DNA from: Hydrangea macrophylla
Taxonomy: Eukaryota; Streptophyta; Magnoliopsida; Cornales; Hydrangeaceae
Length of the DNA stretch: 64,000 bases
Direction: 5' to 3'
Assembly: GCA_033977485.1 (NCBI GenBank)
Contig: CM066984.1
Coordinates: forward strand, 48,022,600 to 48,086,599
The stretch's first letter is position 1. Every line of letters starts with the position of its first letter. The notes beneath the pieces were generated by a model. It saw only the letters and a list, made by a program, of their open reading frames with translations, was not told the DNA's origin and ran no database searches. Both the position numbers and the translations under genes were made by a program. Positions 32,046-43,875 of this stretch are shown here, in pieces.

Positions 32046-33139
32046 GGTGGAAACTTATAGGGAAGCCGCCACCCCCTTTCTATGAGCCGCCACTTCATAA
32101 ACCCCTCCCCTAGTTACCCTTCAATCCTGTTTCAAGTTACATGCGCATTGCTTTTCCAGATTTTTATAAAAATGCATATTGGTCTCCGAAATCATCTGTT
32201 TATGTACCGTTGGAAAGCTATCGAGTTGAATTTCAATATAAAAATATTCCGAGAGGAATTGACATAAGAAATGAAGGCCAATTGAAGTCCAGAAGTCTCC
32301 CAAAACTTTCATCCTCTTTTTAAAATCAAACTAGTTCCGTTTCAAAATTACTTTCCAATGCACATCGATTTCGAGTTTTTCTTTGAAATTTAATCTCTAG
32401 ATACCTAGAACACTGCATTTAGAACATTTTATGTCCCTTTGTCCCCGAGTTAATATGAATTCTAAGAGACATTTTTTACAAAATCGGGATTTTATGCTTG
32501 AAAATGGCTTTTTGACCTTAAAATCACTTCTCAAAGTTCGATCTTTAAGTTGTGTGGAATCCAGTACCTTCCACAGAATAATTTTCATCATCGAAACATC
32601 CAAGAGGTTGTCCACCCTAAATCCTAATAATGTGGTCCAAGTTGGGTGTTCACAAATACTTTCAATGATCAAATCACACTAAAAATTCAATAAGCTCATT
32701 CACGATCTTCAAACTTCAAAACATTAAATGTTGCAAAAATTCAATGAAAACTCTTTAATTGTGATCCCCTCTAGTTGCTAAAAATTTCCAAATCTAGAAT
32801 TTCTTTATTGAAGCAACAAATCAGCAATCTTAATAAGGTACGCTTCTTCTCTTAGGCGGGGAAAGTTTAAAGGCAATAATGTCTGTAAATTTTGGGATAT
32901 TATTCAAAAACATTTGTGTCCTATTACGAAATACATTTTATAATTATGGATTTAATACCAAGTTTTTATAAATAAAAAAAAACATGTTAGTTTGAAAAAA
33001 ATAACAGATAAATTAAAAGCAAACATAAAAAGCCCAAGCATCCAAACCAAACTGCGTCAAGATAATACATGGTATTGGGCCTAAAGAAACTAAAAACAAT
33101 TCTTAGGTGCACGACCTAAACTTGTAGTAGGTCAAATTA
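32046..33139. other. Unassigned AT-rich DNA right of copia 2
   Basis: No gene, tRNA or named element recognised. Frames of 60-90 codons occur on both strands without domains. Phrases such as GTTGGAAAGCTATCGAG and GGTACGCTTCTTCTC recall LTR or satellite-like repeats of plants, but no ends could be fixed. Confidence 0.3.
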
Positions 33140-33154
33140 AGTAATGAAGAAGGG

Positions 33155-33178
33155 CTATTTTCCCTTTTCCGAAAAAAA
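33155..33178 (+). mobile_element. Micro-LINE insertion (24 bp)
   Basis: CTATTTTCCCTTTTCCGAAA plus A matches only the last two dozen bases of the LINE 3' end and is flanked by the perfect 15-bp duplication AGTAATGAAGAAGGG (33140-33154 and 33179-33193). Target-primed reverse transcription that stopped almost at once would leave exactly this. Confidence 0.8.
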
Positions 33179-34212
33179 AGTAATGAAGAAGGGTTGTGTG
33201 GACTCTTGGTCTCCTCAATAATTTGATTCCCTTTTCTTTTCGTATGTGAAGGGTGGGTGGTTATCTCTTCATTTATTTTTTAAAAAAAGAAGCAAAACAA
33301 AGTTGAATCGCATATATTTATTACCGGTAATAAAAGGGTACAATTTAGTTTTTCAATTCATTTATAATTATTTTAATCTTTTTTTTAAAGTGGTATTGTG
33401 AAGTCCAAGTGTGGTGTTGAAGAATAATGATACGGGTCTAATCAATTCTCAAAAGGGTAATTTAGTATATAGTCCTAAATTATGCATACAACTACAAATA
33501 AGCCATTTTTTAAATGGAATCTAGAAATAGGCCCCTGTCCATAGGAAATGACAAAAAAACCCCATAACCTATATAGCGCGCATACCATGCACCTTCCTAC
33601 ATTCCAGTGTTGTTCAAAAAACTTTGAAATGATGGAATCAGTCACGTATATCTAGGCCGAGATTTTGTGAGAAAATCACTCCTGCAAAACACTTGCTATG
33701 ATAGTATCCATATTTCTCGCTTAAAATCTCTGCATCTTCTAGGGTCTCCAAAAGTATCATTCTGAAGAGAAAAAGACGATCAAACCCACTTTCGTAAGTG
33801 TTTCTGCGTCTTTCTTCGCTGTTTTTTCTCCAAATTTCCCACTATTTTCTGGTGATGAACGTTACTCTTTTCTACTTCCAGTTCAATTGACGGCGTCCGG
33901 CGACGATGGCATCGACCAAAGGAGGCGGTAATATAAATTTCTCGGGTTTTTTTATCGTCGATTATGGAAAACAGCCAATTTCTCACCTTTTTTTTTGGCG
34001 ACAATATGACGTTTATCTTCTTTTTTGTTTTTCAAAATCGCCCAAAAAAAACATGCTTATTCATATTATTGATGAACTTTGTATATAGTGTGCAGTTGTA
34101 ACACTAAAATATAGTATGGAACCTTGTGCAATTTTCTCAATCGTCTGTCTTTTTTTTCATTACCCACACTAATTCCACAGTAGAATTTTTTGGGAATTTC
34201 TGATATTCGTTT

Positions 34213-34930
34213 TGTATATGTTGATACTTTGACTGCTTAACGTGTGTACATGCAATCCATACTGTTCAAAAATTCCCAAATCGTTTTGTAATTTAATGTT
34301 TCGTAGTTTTTATTTTGTGAGAATTTCTCACTTTTATTGGGCTATGAAATGAATATGTATCTATTGTTTTTGTTGAATCTCCCATCTTTTTGTAAGAACT
34401 TCTCAATTTTTTCTACAAAAACAAATACCAAAATGGTTCCAAAACTGTATATGAGGATATACCAAAGTAAAGTTTCATTTTGTATAACCAAGTTCCTTGT
34501 GGCCGAGTGGTAAGCTTCTTGGGTGTACTACTCAAGAGGTTTAGTGTTCGAGTCATGGGGGGCGTGGCCATTGGAGTATTCACCCGGCGCCTCCAGGCCT
34601 CGGGGGATTAGTCGAGGTGCGCGCAAGCTGGCCCGGACACCCCCGATTACCAAAAAAAAAAAGCTTCATTTTGTATATGTTGAAACTTTGACTGGTTAAC
34701 ATATGTACATGCACATGCAGTCCATACTTTTCAAAATTCATGTATCGATTTGTAATTTAATGTTTCGTATTGTATATTTTTGTGAAAATTTCTCACTTTG
34801 AATGGGCTGTGATATGAATAATGCATCTCTTATTTTTGTTGAAACTCCCATCTTTTTGTAAGAAATTCTCACTTTTCTTGCAAAAACAAATACAAAATAT
34901 TTCCAACTGTTTATGAGAAATTGCATCATC
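34213..34930 (+). repeat. Tandem duplication upstream of the Ulp1-type gene
   Basis: 34213-34460 and 34671-34930 are diverged direct copies (GTATATGTTGA.ACTTTGACTG, AATTTAATGTTTCGTA, GGGCT.TGA.ATGAAT, CTCCCATCTTTTTGTAAGAA). The SINE at 34487-34660 sits between them. Each copy holds two or more TTCTCAC motifs, so the duplication doubles the motif number in the presumed promoter or first intron. Confidence 0.75.
34487..34660 (+). mobile_element. tRNA-derived SINE in the MULE 5' region
   Basis: 174 bp flanked by the 17-bp duplication AAG(T/C)TTCATTTTGTATA (34470-34486 and 34661-34677, one mismatch). A box TGGCCGAGTGGT at 34500-34511, B box GTTCGAGTC at 34546-34554, end CCCCCGATTACC plus about ten A. 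Same family as 23823-24004. Confidence 0.92.
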
Positions 34931-37900
34931 TTAGTTCCAAGATAGAATTACAGAATTAAGTATGATTTGATAATTTTATCAAAACAATTAGGGGATTTGT
35001 CACTGATATTGAGTGATTATTTGTCATTATCACAGACCCTAAATTCTGATGTAGCTTGATAGCATTTGGTAAACTAATGGGCAAAATTGCTTTACGGGAA
35101 ACCCACATTACGGAGCTGCAGAAGACCCCCTTCTGGCACCTTATCGAGGCCTTTATTCAGAGAAGGGTGCAATACCATCGCAAGCATACAGATTTGACAA
35201 TTCGAATCCTCGATCGTTATAGAGCAAAGGGGAAAGCATTCAGAATCAACAATGCTTACGTGACCATTCACCCAAATGATGTATCGTTGATTTTTGGGAT
35301 TATAAATGGTGATAGGAATATTGATTTGACATACACCCCAAAGACTAAAGTGGACACGGGATTTGTTAGAAGGAGATTATTAGGTGATAATGACATAAAG
35401 TGTTCTAAGTTAAAGAGGATAATCAAAGAAGTCATTTCAGGTGACACAATAGATGATGTGCAAGATGTCGTTCGAATACTTTGTCTACTCCTAATAGGAA
35501 CATTCTTTTTCGAGGCCGACGGTGAAAGAGTGAAATGGGGATTCCTCCAATACGTTGAGGACATAGACATAATGCGGGAATATAATTGGAATAAAGCAAT
35601 CGTGCAAGAACTGATGAACACTATAGGTAAATCTAACGGAGACCCGACGAAGGTTACCGGATGCACAACCCTTCTGCAGGTAACAACCACACACTCTGTT
35701 TTAAAAAAGTAATAATTTAATGAATTTCTCACATTTTCATGAGATAATCTATATTATATAATGTACAATACATAATCTGTTTCATTTCGATTTGAATGTA
35801 TATTTGTTGGGGAATTTTCCATTAAATTTCTCACTTCATTATGTAAATTGATTCATTATATCATTTATTCTGACAAAACAACATTCGAATGTATTCAAGG
35901 ATATATCAAAATTAAATGTTATTGCATTTTCAATTATTCAATGGAATTTCTCACTTATCCTTCTAACAAATATAATTGTTGCACAGTTATGGCTAGTTGT
36001 GCACTTGAAGGACTTAAACCCATGCCAGAAAGATCCAGATGAAAAAACAAAGGCAACAAGACCGTCGAAGTCAGAAATTCCCCGTTTCATCAAGTGGGAC
36101 TTGATAAAAATAAATAACAAGCTTCGAGCCAATTCCATATCAACACTCCAGGTCTAAAAAATCAACAAAGTGAGAATTTTACATATTATTTTCAGAAAAT
36201 TCATAAATGTCAGTGTATGTATGCAGGTGGATTATGTCCCATTGGAAAAAAGTCTGTCAGAGGAAGTAGAATACATGCCGTATCTGTTAAGGATAGCTGA
36301 TCGTACAGTGCCAGTCCCAACATTCAAAACGTTAATTGAGGGAGATGACATCCAATCCAAAATTTATACAGGGAGCGAACAAAACGTGACCAAAATAAGC
36401 CAACATCTTGGGTTAGATGACATTGGATGTTCTTCACCATCTAACAATGAACCCGCAACAAACTTCGTCAACAGCCTGGTGGAGCAGCTAGTGAGGAACA
36501 TCATACCTGCAAGGGAAAGTTCTAATGAAGAAAATCCACTAATTGAACCTGAACAAGTACATGCTGAAGGAGGCAATAAATTCGAGGACAACGCCCCAGT
36601 GGTTGATATTAATCAGGAGTATGAAGCTTTGCAAGTCAAATATCAAAATCTAGTTGACTATGTCGACAGTGAAGCTTGTTCCTAGTACACCAACCCAGAC
36701 TTGGGAGTTGAAACATTACAGAAAAACAATGAATGTCTGAAAATTCAGTTAGAAGAAGTTAGCAAAAGAGAGAAAGAGACAATGAGTGCTTTGCAGTCTG
36801 AGTTGGCAACAAAGCAGAAACACATTGAAAGCTTAGAATCGGAATTGAGGAAGTTGCGGTGTATTTCAACACCACAGCAGATATTAAACATCCTACAAAT
36901 TTGCACATTTATATCAACACTTATATTATATTAACCCACATATTCAACTCTGTTGCTATTTCAAATCCTTGCTAAATAGGTAGAACAAGTCATGGAATCT
37001 GTAATAGATCCTCCAAGTGTTGACTTTCAACTGGTGAAGTATAGTACCCCACAGCAAATGCAGGTAAACCATGGTTGTCTGGGAAAAAAAATTACTCATA
37101 TTAGTCAACCAAATTCTCACTTTTCCAAGATATTAGGTTGTACTGAATGACCCCCATACTACTACATCAAATGTGGCATCAAGGTTAATACTACGGAAAC
37201 AAGGCAGAAAACATTTACCAAATCCAAAGGTAACATACGTTTGACAAACTGCCACTTCAAGTTACTCAACGTGTATATAAATTTCACATTTTGTTCATAA
37301 AATTTCTCACTATATTTATCAAATTTCGCATTGAATACTAACAAATTTCCACTTTATACATACAAATATGTTTCTTAATGACTGCATTGATATCTAAAAA
37401 AACACAGGAAAAACAACCAACAAAAGGGGTAGAAAATTGAGTAGTGACAAGGAATCGGAGCAAGAGAAAGCCTGCGAAAAAAATTGAATACGACTACAGT
37501 CCGCAAGTAAGGCCAAAGAGGCGAAGAAATACACAAGGAATGCCTTATATTGCTGCATCATACAAAGAACATAATGAGACTGAAAATAGGAAGGCTTTCA
37601 ATTCAGGTGTGCGTATTGATAAACCAGAAGAATTTGTTGAGAATACGAAGAAAAAAAGAAGATTGGTGAAAGTGTTTGAAAAAGAAAACAAACCCACAGA
37701 GAAAGGGGAGAAAAGATTGATTTCTATCGAAAGAACAAAAAAAGGAGCCGAAAAAGAAAGTGAAGGTGGCAGTAAAGAGTTGGTTCATTTTAAGACGGAC
37801 AAATCAATAAATTTGGCTGATAAGGGAAAGGACAGAAAACTTGTTGTAAAAAAATATAAGGAAATACAGCAGTCGTCAAAACCTGGTAATATTCTCGAAA

Positions 37901-37983
37901 TAAACATTGAAAGCATCCAAGCATACGATATGCTTTACACACTGTTGAAAGAGTCACTTATGTACAGTCGCCTAAGTGTAAAT

Positions 37984-39633
37984 TGTTAGGAAACTGCATT
38001 CCCAAAATCCGTTGACAGTGCGTATAAGTTGGTACTGCAAAAAATTTCATGAAATCTATAATAACCCTACAAGGGCGGAACTAGGGTTACCTTGAACTGC
38101 AAAATTGGATTGCTGTAGTAGAAGAATCGAGAACACGGGCTCGATAACAGCTCACGATCTTCTACCGTATTCCTTTGCTGCCAGAATATCGAAATGAGTG
38201 TGGGCTCTTTCGAAATCCTTTTAGTTTTCTGCTCTTCCCTCTTTACGTTCTATTTTCTATTCCCAGTTATAACACTCTCTTTGATTGCTGTGATGATTCA
38301 ATCCTGATCACATTGATCCGACAAAGATGTGTTCGTCAGGAGGATCAAACGATCTCCGATTTACTTGAATTTTTAACAGCAGCTCCGTCTCGACGTCAGG
38401 AACGTTGTTTAGACAATTCAGCAACTTTCGATCAGATCGAGCAGTCCGAAGCTCTTTTAGTGAGCGTTGTCCGACGCTAGCGATCTACACTCCTATGTCT
38501 CTTGAATGCTCACAGAGACTAGGGTTTGGTGGAAATCCTTCTAGAAGAAAGCTAGGAGGTCAAAGGAAGCTTAGACTATGAAATCATGCAACCTGAGAAA
38601 AGAGCCAAGGCAGCATATATATAGGCTACGATAGGGACCATAAGAAGTCAATAAGGAATAGGCTTCCTTATGGAATTAGGAAACCCTAATTCTAACTGAA
38701 TCAGATTCCTATTTCCATAAATTATAATTCATACCACTAAAGAATTATAATTGCACTCCTACCCTTATCTCAAAAATATATTTCGAGCTCCATGTTATAA
38801 AATGCTTATTATCTCCCCATGTTAAGATTACAGATATCCATTAATTAAATATAATTACTGACAATCATATTTAATTAATTTCTTAAAATTCCTTGAGATC
38901 CTCTGCTTAACTTATCTGATATGTCGGATACAAAATCCACCTGCAGGGTTTGACATAATCAAAACTTATAAGCTTTCTCAAGGGGATATCATCAATCCTA
39001 AAATTGAGACATGGATTCCATTATTAACTAATATCCACCATACAATTAATATTGCCACCCAATCCAATGAGATATTGACCCATTTAAGGATCTCACCCTT
39101 TTAGGGATCAAAGTGTAAATATCAAATGTACGTGTCTATAAACTAACTTAGGATTTAGAGCATAAGCACTCATAATAGCCATGAGGTATTAATTATCTTA
39201 TAAGTCAGTATAAAGATAATTACCCCAAGTTGTTTTCCGAAAAAAAAAGATAATTACCCCAAGTCGGTCCTGTTTAATACACAAAATGTACCAGCATGGT
39301 GAGTTGAAACTATACCGTTTCCCGCAGTCAAGACAAACCTACTACAACACCATGCTGCAGTCCTACCGATGGTGTGTCCAATCCCATCTAAGACTGTAAA
39401 CCAAAATCTTACATTCTATAATATCTGATGGCCTGATCTTCCGTGTGTAAGCCGAACTCTACACACCAAACCACCTACTATATAGAATGAGAGACACACA
39501 TGCATAATATTAAATAAATAATATAATACAAACATTGCCCACACAGATTCTCATAAAAATGGAATAACTGATTTTATTAAATGAATAATAAATCAACTAC
39601 ATAAAGCATGGCTTTTAGTATATATCCCTAACA
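37984..39633 (-). repeat. Solo LTR (copia-like) in a coding exon of the Ulp1-type gene
   Basis: 1650 bp beginning TGTTAGG and ending CCTAACA, a perfect 7-bp terminal inverted repeat, with the 5-bp duplication TAAAT at 37979-37983 and 39634-39638. No primer site, gag or pol, so it is a solo LTR left by recombination. On - its layout (AT-rich U3 to a leader-like end with GGTAACCCTAGTTCC) resembles a Ty1/copia LTR of a family other than copia 1. It contains a 17-bp micro-LINE at 39231-39247. Confidence 0.88.
39231..39247 (+). mobile_element. Micro-LINE insertion (17 bp) in the solo LTR
   Basis: TGTTTTCCGAAAAAAAA between two perfect 17-bp copies of AGATAATTACCCCAAGT (39214-39230 and 39248-39264). 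The inserted bases are the LINE 3' terminus TTTTCCG plus A. It is as long as its own target duplication. Confidence 0.82.
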
Positions 39634-40308
39634 TAAATGACAAGCAACTCATCAAAGAGATTTTCACTGCCGATGGACCAACGTAAGTATACATGTTATT
39701 TAAATTTCTTACGTTGTGACTCACAATCACAACTTGTTTGATGGAAAATATGTAATTTTATCTAACATTTGTTTACATCCACTAGCACACCTTGCTTCAA
39801 CAAACTTGATTTAGATGAGCAACTCACACTATGCGACGTGTGCGATATCATTCTCATGAGAGAGATCTCCTACGGTGTAAATCATCTAACAATATAACTG
39901 AAAAAACAACAAAATTATTCAAAATATGTGCAATTCATGTTTCAATGTTAATAACTACTACAAATTCTCACAAAATTTTCCTGATTAGTTTTACTATTTT
40001 GAAGGTCATTGACTGTTATGCTGATCTGCTAATGAGCAAACAAGCAGAAAGGGTGGAACAGGCATCAACACCCACACAATCTGACAAATCATTCATTTTC
40101 CCCAGCTTAGTGCTAGTATGTAATAAACAACTCTTCCCCTTATTCTAGCAAACACTTTTTCGCTTTTAATTGTGTGAAATCAAAACTATATTGTTACAAT
40201 TTCTCCGAGAATTGTACGAATTTCTGACAATAATATGTTAAATATTCACAATGTTATCTGCAATTTTACACTGAACATAGTTTAAACTCACAATGTTTAT
40301 TTGAAAAT

Positions 40309-40390
40309 GTGAGAAATTCTCAATATTTTGTGAGAAATTCTCACTTTTTTTTACACAGTCCGTCGTTTACTTCCGTTTTTTAAAGTCCTA
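40309..40390 (+). repeat. Partial copy of the small GTGAGAA/TIR element
   Basis: GTGAGAAATTCTCAC (40330-40344) followed by ACACAGTCCGTCGTTTACTT and CCGTTTTTTAAAGTCC matches the right half of the element at 48962-49149. The left arm is missing, so this looks like a relic or a deletion product. Confidence 0.55.
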
Positions 40391-41072
40391 ATGTTTGATA
40401 ATAGACTATTCAATAACATTTAAATTGACAGGAATGGGTTCGCAAGAAGGACGAACATGCTCTAAACAATCTAGTAGATCCTTTCTTAGGCAATAGAAAT
40501 CAGCCAGCTCGATTCAAGCACTTTCCTCTTCTGTCTCAAGGCAAAGGTCCAAGGTCTAAGCATTGGACACTAGGTGTGTATGACAGCTACACATCAAAGT
40601 GGATGTTCTTCAACTCATTGCGATCACAAGTTCCTGGGATCACTGATCCATACATACAAGATGTAATTGATATGGTAATCATCGCAGATTACTACTGCCA
40701 ATCCATGCCTTTTGATTTAGTATAAAATTGATAAATGCCTTGATATTGAATATGTTAATCTTGCAGAAAAACTATGTGTCTGCTCACTACAAACGTCTAC
40801 ATTCAGAAGGCAGGATTCCTATTGACACCCTGGACCTTGAGTTTGAAGTCGCGGATGTTATTGGCTCACCTCACCAAATACAGGGTACCCTTGAATGCGG
40901 AGTTATTGTATGTGAGTTGATGGCAAGGATATTTCATAACATCCCAGTGACGGGTATGTGTGATACCGTCAAACTCCGAGCAGCTATGGTTCATGCCTTC
41001 CTAAACACACCAGGGCGTTCGTACACAAAGGAAGGGCACGAAGCAATGAAAGTTGCGAGAAGTTTTATGTAG

Positions 41073-41689
41073 ACAGTTCTACGGTAGAAGATATTTTGGT
41101 TTTGTGGGAAGCAGACAATATTGATTTTTTTTTACAATTAACCGCATAATTCCGTAATACAAGTACCATAACAGTGACTTTTATGTGCAAAGGTGCTAGA
41201 TTGTGAATAATATTTTTGGGTGAATATTATAGTAGACGTACTAGATAATTGTTCAAAATTGATTGTAATATACCATCTTGATGCACAGGATATAGGGCCA
41301 GACTGCATAGTATTCCTAGAACCTATCTAAATATTTTTGTGTGATATTTTTGTGTGAAATTCTCACAATATTGTTATAATTTCTCATTGAATTATGCATT
41401 TTATCGACAATATTATGTGAAATATTAACAATATTGTGTGAAATTATGCACTAAACAAAACTTAAACTTCTGCAACCAAATCTCAACTAATACCACAACC
41501 AACTGCTTTTATGTGACGAATCTATACAAAAAAAAAAGGTTGGACTAGATATAATATGATATTTCCATAACAAATTAAAACTCTTGCTACTTTCTTACTG
41601 ATAAATTAACTTCAATCCAACAAATATCCAACACTGATCTGGTTGCTATTGATCTTCTTAATCCAAAATGCACAGCACCCTAAGCGTTT
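41073..41689. other. 3' flank of the Ulp1-type gene
   Basis: AT-rich, no gene. It contains more of the MULE motif (TTCTCAC at 41360-41366) and GTGTGAAAT variants. The exact 5' junction of LINE E to its right could not be fixed because no matching target duplication was found. Confidence 0.4.
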
Positions 41690-41872
41690 GGTACGAGTGG
41701 GATATCCAACGGTCATATGCTGACCTCTCCAACCCCAGTCATTGCTTCTGACCAGCACATGGGCAAGCCTGCTTTTCCCGAAATTCCCGGCGCTTTGTCC
41801 ACAGGGAAATCTTAAATTTTTCTTGACAATGCCCGTGATTCTCGTGACTCTCTTGGTTTTTCAACTGCGCAC

Positions 41873-43813
41873 ATGGGGTTGTCTAATAGTTCTGCATTTT
41901 CTGGCAGTGTGGTGGCCTTGTCGCCCCATACTTTGCGACACGTGGATTCTACCAGTCCCCATACACACGCAATCTTTGGCACACACGCTATCTCAGATTC
42001 CACTGGTGGCTCGGCTGCAGTTTCTAACCCGGCTCAGTTTGAGTCTGTCTCTGCCCCTTCTATACCCAAACCGTGGGCCTCCATAGCTGCTTCTAAGCCT
42101 ACAGTTCCTGAAGCCAGCTTGGTTAATGTGCAACTACCACAAGCTTTAGCTGGCATTTCAACTCCTCTTTCAAGTGCTCCCCTACCTTCCCATAATGCTA
42201 AAGCTCCTACCCATGGCCACGTGGCCAAGTCCACTAGGCTAGGCAGCAATAATCCGTATCACTTGGCTACTCCAACAAAGGTTAACACAGCTCTAACCTT
42301 TGGCACTTTGCCGCCCACAGTTAGTACTTTAAAGTCTCTAAATTTGGCCAAGTCTAACTCTCATATTTCCCGACCTTGTAATTCCACTTTAGTTGGGGGA
42401 TCTAATTGCACTACTCAGAGTCCTAATCTCCCTCAGTCTACTGGGAACTTGGAGGGCCCTAAATCTTGGGCATCCCTAGTTACTAAGCAAAGCTCTATTG
42501 GTTTCAAACTTAACTATATCAAGCCTCGAGAAGGCTCCAAAGGACAACATCTCAGCATCCCAAGGGAGGTTCTTATTGAGGGAAGCCATGCATGGCATAA
42601 TACCCTTGTTGGCTATTTCATAGGTAAGAAGCTACCATTTTCATTTGTAAAGAATACTACAAACAGATTATGGGGAAAACTTGGCTTGCATGATATGGTA
42701 GCCACGGATTCGGGTTTTTTCTTCTTTAAATTTAATAGTGAGGAGGAGAGTATGGCAATTCTAGAAGGAGGTCCTTGGCATGTTAGTGGGCAGCCTATAA
42801 TCTTGAGAAAATGGCAATCTGGGCTTACTTTGTCTAGAGAATCTATTTCCACTCTTCCAGTTTGGGTTCATATATCCAACATTCCTCTTGAACTTTGGAA
42901 TCCGCTGGGGTTAAGCCACATAGCAAGTGCCATCGGTAAACCCTTACATGTTGCAAAAGTCACGGCCGAAGGGAGGAGAATCTCGTATGCTCGAATATGT
43001 GTTGAATTGAATGCCAACCACGAACTACTCAAGGAGCTTGTGATTGATTTTGAAGACCCAATAACTGGTGAAATTGACCCTATTTATCTTCCGATCGAAT
43101 ACCAGTGGATTCCTATTCGGTGTGCTAAATGTAAACGATTCGGGCACGATTGCTCCAAACTACCTAAGGCTCCCACTCCTGTCCAGAATGCATCAACTAA
43201 TACCTAACACAATACGGAGGGTGCATGGAAAACTAAGGAGGGAGGAAAGTTCATCATTTCTGACACTAATGAGGCCACAGCAAGCTCTTCAAAGTTGGAT
43301 GAAACTACTTGTGATCAGACACTTGGAACTCACTCTGGACTGAAATCAGTCATTGCCCACAGCTCTAGTCCTATAGCTGTAATTCTAGAAAGTAATAAGT
43401 TCTCTAGCTTAGAAGTTCCTGGTATTGAAGAAGATGAGCCTAGAGGTCCTCCCACCTCCTTGGAGGAAGGTGAAATATGTCAAGCCCATGATTCTCTATC
43501 CAGACAGTCCAATTCTGAGGACTTGCAGAATATCAACAGGCATTCTAACCCCGAGCAAGTGGAAGGTATGGAAACTATGGCTGGTCCAACAAGACAACCT
43601 CCTATAGTTACTGAAGATGCCACAGTGCAAATTCCCATGAAGGAACCTAAGGGTGCTATGGTCAAGGCTTTAGAGGACAAAGGGGAACACTCACTCTCCT
43701 ATCTTCCCCCCATTCTCTCTGCTAGCTCTGGTAAGGAAAATCAGTCCATAACTTTGGACCCAGGTCAGAATTCTTCTTCCACTTTCCTTTCTCCCAAAAT
43801 TAAGAATACTTAA
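41873..43813 (+). pseudogene. LINE E ORF1 (DUF4283 + CCHC), one in-frame stop
   Basis: ATG at 41873 (MGLSNSSAFSGSVV) may not be the original start, since an upstream frame segment precedes it after a stop near 41815. A Ser/Pro/Thr-rich N-terminal half is followed by SWASLVTKQSSIGF, GYFIGKKLPFSFVK, MAILEGGPWHVSGQPIIL, VWVHISNIPLELWNPLG, GRRISYARICVEL and knuckle CAKCKRFGHDCSK. TAA at 43205-43207 interrupts, then the same frame runs to TAA at 43811-43813. The RNA-binding role is from the family. It pairs with LINE B ORF1, not with the half-LINE ORF1. Confidence 0.88.
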
Positions 43814-43875
43814 ATGCACACTAATAAAAATAGCAATTCCTCAGGAAGGAGGAAAAAACCCCATAAACGTTGATT

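Larger units (their letters stand above)
35056..41072 (+). pseudogene. MULE-borne gene: DUF1985-like region, coiled coil and Ulp1 cysteine protease
   Basis: Exons I can trace by GT-AG borders: to 35679, 35987-36151, 36227 to about 36870, 36980-37063, 37137-37229, 37408-39682 (with a solo LTR inside), 39786 to about 39875, 40006-40118, 40432-40674, 40767-41072. The first two (ITELQKTPFWHLIEAF..., LWLVVHLKDLNP, PRFIKWDL) look like the DUF1985/plant mobile-type domain often fused to Ulp1 in MULEs. A Glu-rich coiled coil follows (36701-36870). A lysine-rich linker precedes the protease, which has VIDCYADLL, the catalytic His in KHWTLGVYD with its Asp, and Q/C in HQIQGTLECGVIVC. Stops at 36683-36685 and 37438-37440 and the solo LTR disable it. 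A tiny first exon at 33906-33927 (MASTKGG) is possible. Ulp1 enzymes cleave SUMO; the substrate here is unknown. Confidence 0.75.

Noticed and set aside
33480..33660. Left terminal inverted repeat of the MULE
   Set aside because: Compared with the reverse complement of 50815-51400 I saw no convincing match, so no TIR is claimed.
34487..34580. A tRNA gene
   Set aside because: A and B boxes are present but the sequence does not fold as a tRNA, continues into a SINE body with an A tail, and has SINE-type target duplications.
41560..41700. A target duplication for LINE E matching TGATTTCCTATTG at 47744
   Set aside because: Only loose partial matches were found; I therefore left the LINE E 5' boundary approximate.
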